Source: Anaerosolibacter carboniphilus (lineage in GTDB: Bacteria; Bacillota; Clostridia; Peptostreptococcales; Thermotaleaceae). Taken from it: 64,000 nt of DNA. The stretch lies in assembly GCF_014205875.1 (NCBI RefSeq), contig NZ_JACHEN010000001.1, forward strand, positions 124,001 to 188,000, written 5' to 3'. Of this stretch, positions 61,374 through 64,000 are shown piece by piece; the stretch's first letter is position 1, and each line of letters starts with the position of its first letter. The translations under genes and the position numbers were made by a program. The notes under the pieces are model-generated. The model did no database searches, had not been told where the DNA came from, and saw only the letters and a list, made by a program, of their open reading frames with translations.

Positions 61374-64000
61374 TTGAAAATGCTTAACTTTAGAAAAATG
61401 GGTCCGAAAAGCAAACAAAAGAATGAACATTTTGACATGAAAACTTTAATCAGAATAGCAATGTTAATGGTGGCCATTATGGGTATTAGCATTCAAGGAT
61501 CATTGATAGCCTTTGCAGAGGCCCCTACGGTGACATTTGCAAAGGGCAGTAATATGCCTGCAGAAGTAGCCAAGGCAGCTGGCAGTGGGGCTAGAGTAAG
61601 TGTACTTAAGGATGGGAGAGTTTTGGTTACAGGAGGAGAATATGACAGTGCAACATGTAGAGGAAATAAAACTTGGTTTTACAATCCGCAGACCGACACA
61701 TGGACAGAAGGTCCAAACTTACCTGAAAATAGGCGGTATCATCAACAAAGTACCCTTCCTGATGGCAGAGTCGTTATTACGGGCGGATGGAAGAGTTGGA
61801 TTCAAGATTTGGAGGCAGGCGATCAAACTTGGTTGTACGATCCGTCTACCAATAAATTCAGCTGGGGAGGGGCGGTTGCGTACATATATCATCATAGGCA
61901 GAAAACCTTAAAAGATGGGAGAGTTATGGTTGCCGGGGGATATATTCGCAATAACGATCTTGGACGTGATTCTCGTACTTACGATATTCGGATATATGAT
62001 CCGAGTCAAACAAAATGGGAAAAAAAATCAACATTGGTAGGATTTTGGGAGTCTACTAGCCTTACTATGGAAGTTATGGAAGATGGAAAGGTGTTTATCG
62101 CTGAGAGAGGGCGTATTAATATCTACGATCCTGTAACAAATGAAGTTAAAATGCTGGATAACCCATCCATGGGCTACAACAATGCATCTGTAAGCACTAT
62201 CTTGGATAATGAACACATACTTGTGCTTGGCAATGATGAAAAAAAGACAGGATATATATACAACTACAATAAAAACGAATGGAGTACCATATCTATTCCA
62301 ATTGAGGTTAAAGATGATAGGAATCCGATGGTACGCTTGGCCGACGGACGCAGTATGATTATGCTGGACAATGGAGAAACATGGTTCGTTGAAAGCAATG
62401 CAAAACCGACATTGACAATCAATGCACCTACTGAAAACCAATATTATAGTGTGAATGAAACCAACATCATACCCTCCATTGTCGTTTCAGATAAAGAGAA
62501 TGAAACGCTGACGTGTAGATACTATATTGACACGGAAACCACTGCAAGGGAAGTAAAAACTGTAACTAGCACAGCTACAGCTAAGACGGTTAATTTTAGC
62601 CCCATAAGTATCGCCTCGTTAAGCGAGGGAACTCATACTATAAAATTTGAAGTAAAGGATGGACTAGCTACTGTCACCTCCAGTGCCAAATTCATAGTGG
62701 ATAAAGCACCTATCTTAGGCTCTATAACTATTAACTCATCTGCAAATGAAATAACGGTTACAGGCTCTGCAACAGATAGCGTTTCAGGCCTGAATGCCAC
62801 GCCATATCGATATACTATAGGGTCCAATGTTAGTCCATGGATTACCAGTACAACCTATACCCAAAGATCTCTAACACCGAATACGGCCTACACTGTAAAA
62901 TTTGAAGCTAGGGATGCGAAGGGACATATTGCATCTAATACACAAACGATCTATACAAAAGCCGAAGTACCAAGGATTAGTATTGAAAATTCAACATCCT
63001 ATACACTGGATATTAAAATTGCTGATAATAACCCAGCGAGCACTGTATATCAAATCGTAAACACGGCTACCAATAAATATTTAACATCTGCTGGGGATGA
63101 AACAACTATTCCCACATGGATAAGACCCAATAACAAAATACTTACTGTAAGAAATCTATCTCCCCAAACTTCCTATTCATATAAGGTACAAGCAAAGAAT
63201 GAGGCAGGGGTTGAAACGGGATTTAGTGCCCCAGCTACCGGGACGACTTTGGTTACGCCGCCGCCAAAGGTGGGAGAGCTTACTGCCACCGTGGAGATGA
63301 ATAGTATTACAATCTATTGGAATCTGGTGAATTATGCAACATCCTACGAAATAGAAGGGGATGGCGTCATCCTTGGTAGCGTACAGGGAACAAGCTTTAC
63401 CCATACAGGCCTTATCACGGGTACGGAGCACGTCTATAGAGTTAGAGGTAAAAATGGAAATGTGGCAGGGCCATGGAGTGAGCCTATCAGTAAATCAACC
63501 CTTCCTCCAGTGCCTCAGGCACCAGCTAATATCAATACATTCGCCACAAGAAATAACATTACTGTGACTTGGAACTCTGTAAATGGGGCTACAGCCTATG
63601 ATATAGAGGTAGATGGCAATATCATATCCAACGGAAACAGTACAAACTATGTCCATGCTGGCCTTACACCCAATACCAGTCACAGCTATCGAGTAAGAAG
63701 TATTAACCCCGCAGGGAAGAGTGAATGGAGTAATATGTTAACCGTCATCACCCAGGATGAAGCCCTCCCCATACCACAAAATATAGAGGTAGAGCCATAT
63801 AAAACAAAGGTAATTATCACATGGAATACAGTTCCTGGCCTCACATATCAGATAGAAGCAGACGGAAATATCAAAAATACAGGAGCTTTATCAGAATATG
63901 TACACGATAATTTGATAGCAGATACAGAACACACCTACCGGGTAAGATCTGTAAAGGATGGCAGCTACAGCGATTGGAGTAGACTAATCATCGTAAGAAC
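61374..64000 (+). CDS. Large secreted kelch/fibronectin-III protein (partial, runs off the right edge)
   Basis: 875 codons open to the window end. TTG 61374 follows AAGGGGGAAA; ATG 61380 is an alternative. A basic start and a hydrophobic stretch (around RIAMLMVAIMGISIQGSLIAFA) form a long signal peptide. Next come kelch-type beta-propeller repeats (LKDGRVLVTGGEYD, LPDGRVVITGG, LKDGRVMVAGG) at about 75-340, then Ig-like regions. At least three fibronectin-III repeats follow from about residue 625 (NSITIYWNLVNYATSYEIEGDG, NNITVTWNSVNGATAYDIEVDG, TKVIITWNTVPGLTYQIEADG). Likely an exported surface or exoskeletal protein; anchoring and C-terminal domains are outside the window. Confidence 0.85.
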   Translation, partial: MKMLNFRKMGPKSKQKNEHFDMKTLIRIAMLMVAIMGISIQGSLIAFAEAPTVTFAKGSNMPAEVAKAAGSGARVSVLKDGRVLVTGGEYDSATCRGNKTWFYNPQTDTWTEGPNLPENRRYHQQSTLPDGRVVITGGWKSWIQDLEAGDQTWLYDPSTNKFSWGGAVAYIYHHRQKTLKDGRVMVAGGYIRNNDLGRDSRTYDIRIYDPSQTKWEKKSTLVGFWESTSLTMEVMEDGKVFIAERGRINIYDPVTNEVKMLDNPSMGYNNASVSTILDNEHILVLGNDEKKTGYIYNYNKNEWSTISIPIEVKDDRNPMVRLADGRSMIMLDNGETWFVESNAKPTLTINAPTENQYYSVNETNIIPSIVVSDKENETLTCRYYIDTETTAREVKTVTSTATAKTVNFSPISIASLSEGTHTIKFEVKDGLATVTSSAKFIVDKAPILGSITINSSANEITVTGSATDSVSGLNATPYRYTIGSNVSPWITSTTYTQRSLTPNTAYTVKFEARDAKGHIASNTQTIYTKAEVPRISIENSTSYTLDIKIADNNPASTVYQIVNTATNKYLTSAGDETTIPTWIRPNNKILTVRNLSPQTSYSYKVQAKNEAGVETGFSAPATGTTLVTPPPKVGELTATVEMNSITIYWNLVNYATSYEIEGDGVILGSVQGTSFTHTGLITGTEHVYRVRGKNGNVAGPWSEPISKSTLPPVPQAPANINTFATRNNITVTWNSVNGATAYDIEVDGNIISNGNSTNYVHAGLTPNTSHSYRVRSINPAGKSEWSNMLTVITQDEALPIPQNIEVEPYKTKVIITWNTVPGLTYQIEADGNIKNTGALSEYVHDNLIADTEHTYRVRSVKDGSYSDWSRLIIVR

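Overview
The window looks like a chromosomal segment of a low-GC, anaerobic, Clostridia-type Firmicute (Alkaliphilus/Clostridium-like). The reasons are strong AGGAGG ribosome-binding sites, frequent TTG and GTG starts, FeoAB with 7-1-7 Fur boxes, rubrerythrin, a TM1266-type hydrogenase regulator, LL-diaminopimelate aminotransferase, CvfB, HelD, YkuS and many compact rho-independent terminators. No rRNA, tRNA or CRISPR array was seen. Species-level placement is inference only.

Layout. 1-1.6 kb: Fur-controlled feoAB (feoB runs off the left edge) and a tiny secreted peptide. 1.9-5.1 kb: a sigma-54 activator and an unrecognised membrane-anchored protein. 5.3-10.3 kb: a three-gene operon resembling AddAB split into a degenerate helicase subunit, a UvrD-type helicase and a PD-(D/E)XK iron-sulphur nuclease. 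10.5-13.5 kb: SprT-like protein, rubrerythrin, and hisS preceded by what reads as a complete histidine leader-peptide attenuator. 13.6-18.2 kb: PstS-like protein, MccF/LD-carboxypeptidase homologue, two nucleotidyltransferase-fold proteins and small ORFs.

18,349-24,164 is the most unusual part: a 5.8-kb element with Mu-type TGT...ACA ends, matching subterminal 19-bp sites at both ends and a perfect 5-bp target duplication (CAGCC). It splits a DinB-family gene, whose reading frame is restored exactly when the element and one duplication copy are removed. It carries full-length homologues of Mu Mor, major capsid gpT, protease gpI, gpG and gp27 (small-terminase-like), a ribbon-helix-helix regulator and three unknown genes. 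I see no transposase, integrase, portal, large terminase or tail operon. All genes are co-oriented, yet capsid-protease-gpG-gp27 run in the reverse of the Mu order. A perfect ParB/Spo0J parS 16-mer lies inside it. My reading is a non-autonomous satellite of a Mu-like transposable phage that brings its own capsid module; the satellite function is inference.

24.9-38 kb: a wHTH-like protein, divergent dapL and dapF, NhaC-type antiporter, second LD-carboxypeptidase, RocB-type peptidase, HAD phosphatase, MATE pump with a divergent AraC/GyrI regulator, DUF4870 protein and deoxynucleoside kinase. 38-48.7 kb: CvfB, the YhaO/YhaN (SbcDC-like) pair, 5'-deoxynucleotidase, small proteins, ferredoxin-fused aldo/keto reductase, homocysteine methyltransferase, Nudix hydrolase, DUF92 protein and TM1266 regulator, followed by a run of hairpins. 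49-55.6 kb: HelD, a secreted coiled-coil protein, a two-component system, a LysR regulator and YkuS. 55.6-58.7 kb: a lysine riboswitch with promoter and terminator ahead of an FAD-dependent oxidoreductase and a permease. 58.9-64 kb: VanY-like lipoprotein, UppP, Hsp20 and the start of a large secreted kelch/fibronectin-III protein that runs off the right edge.
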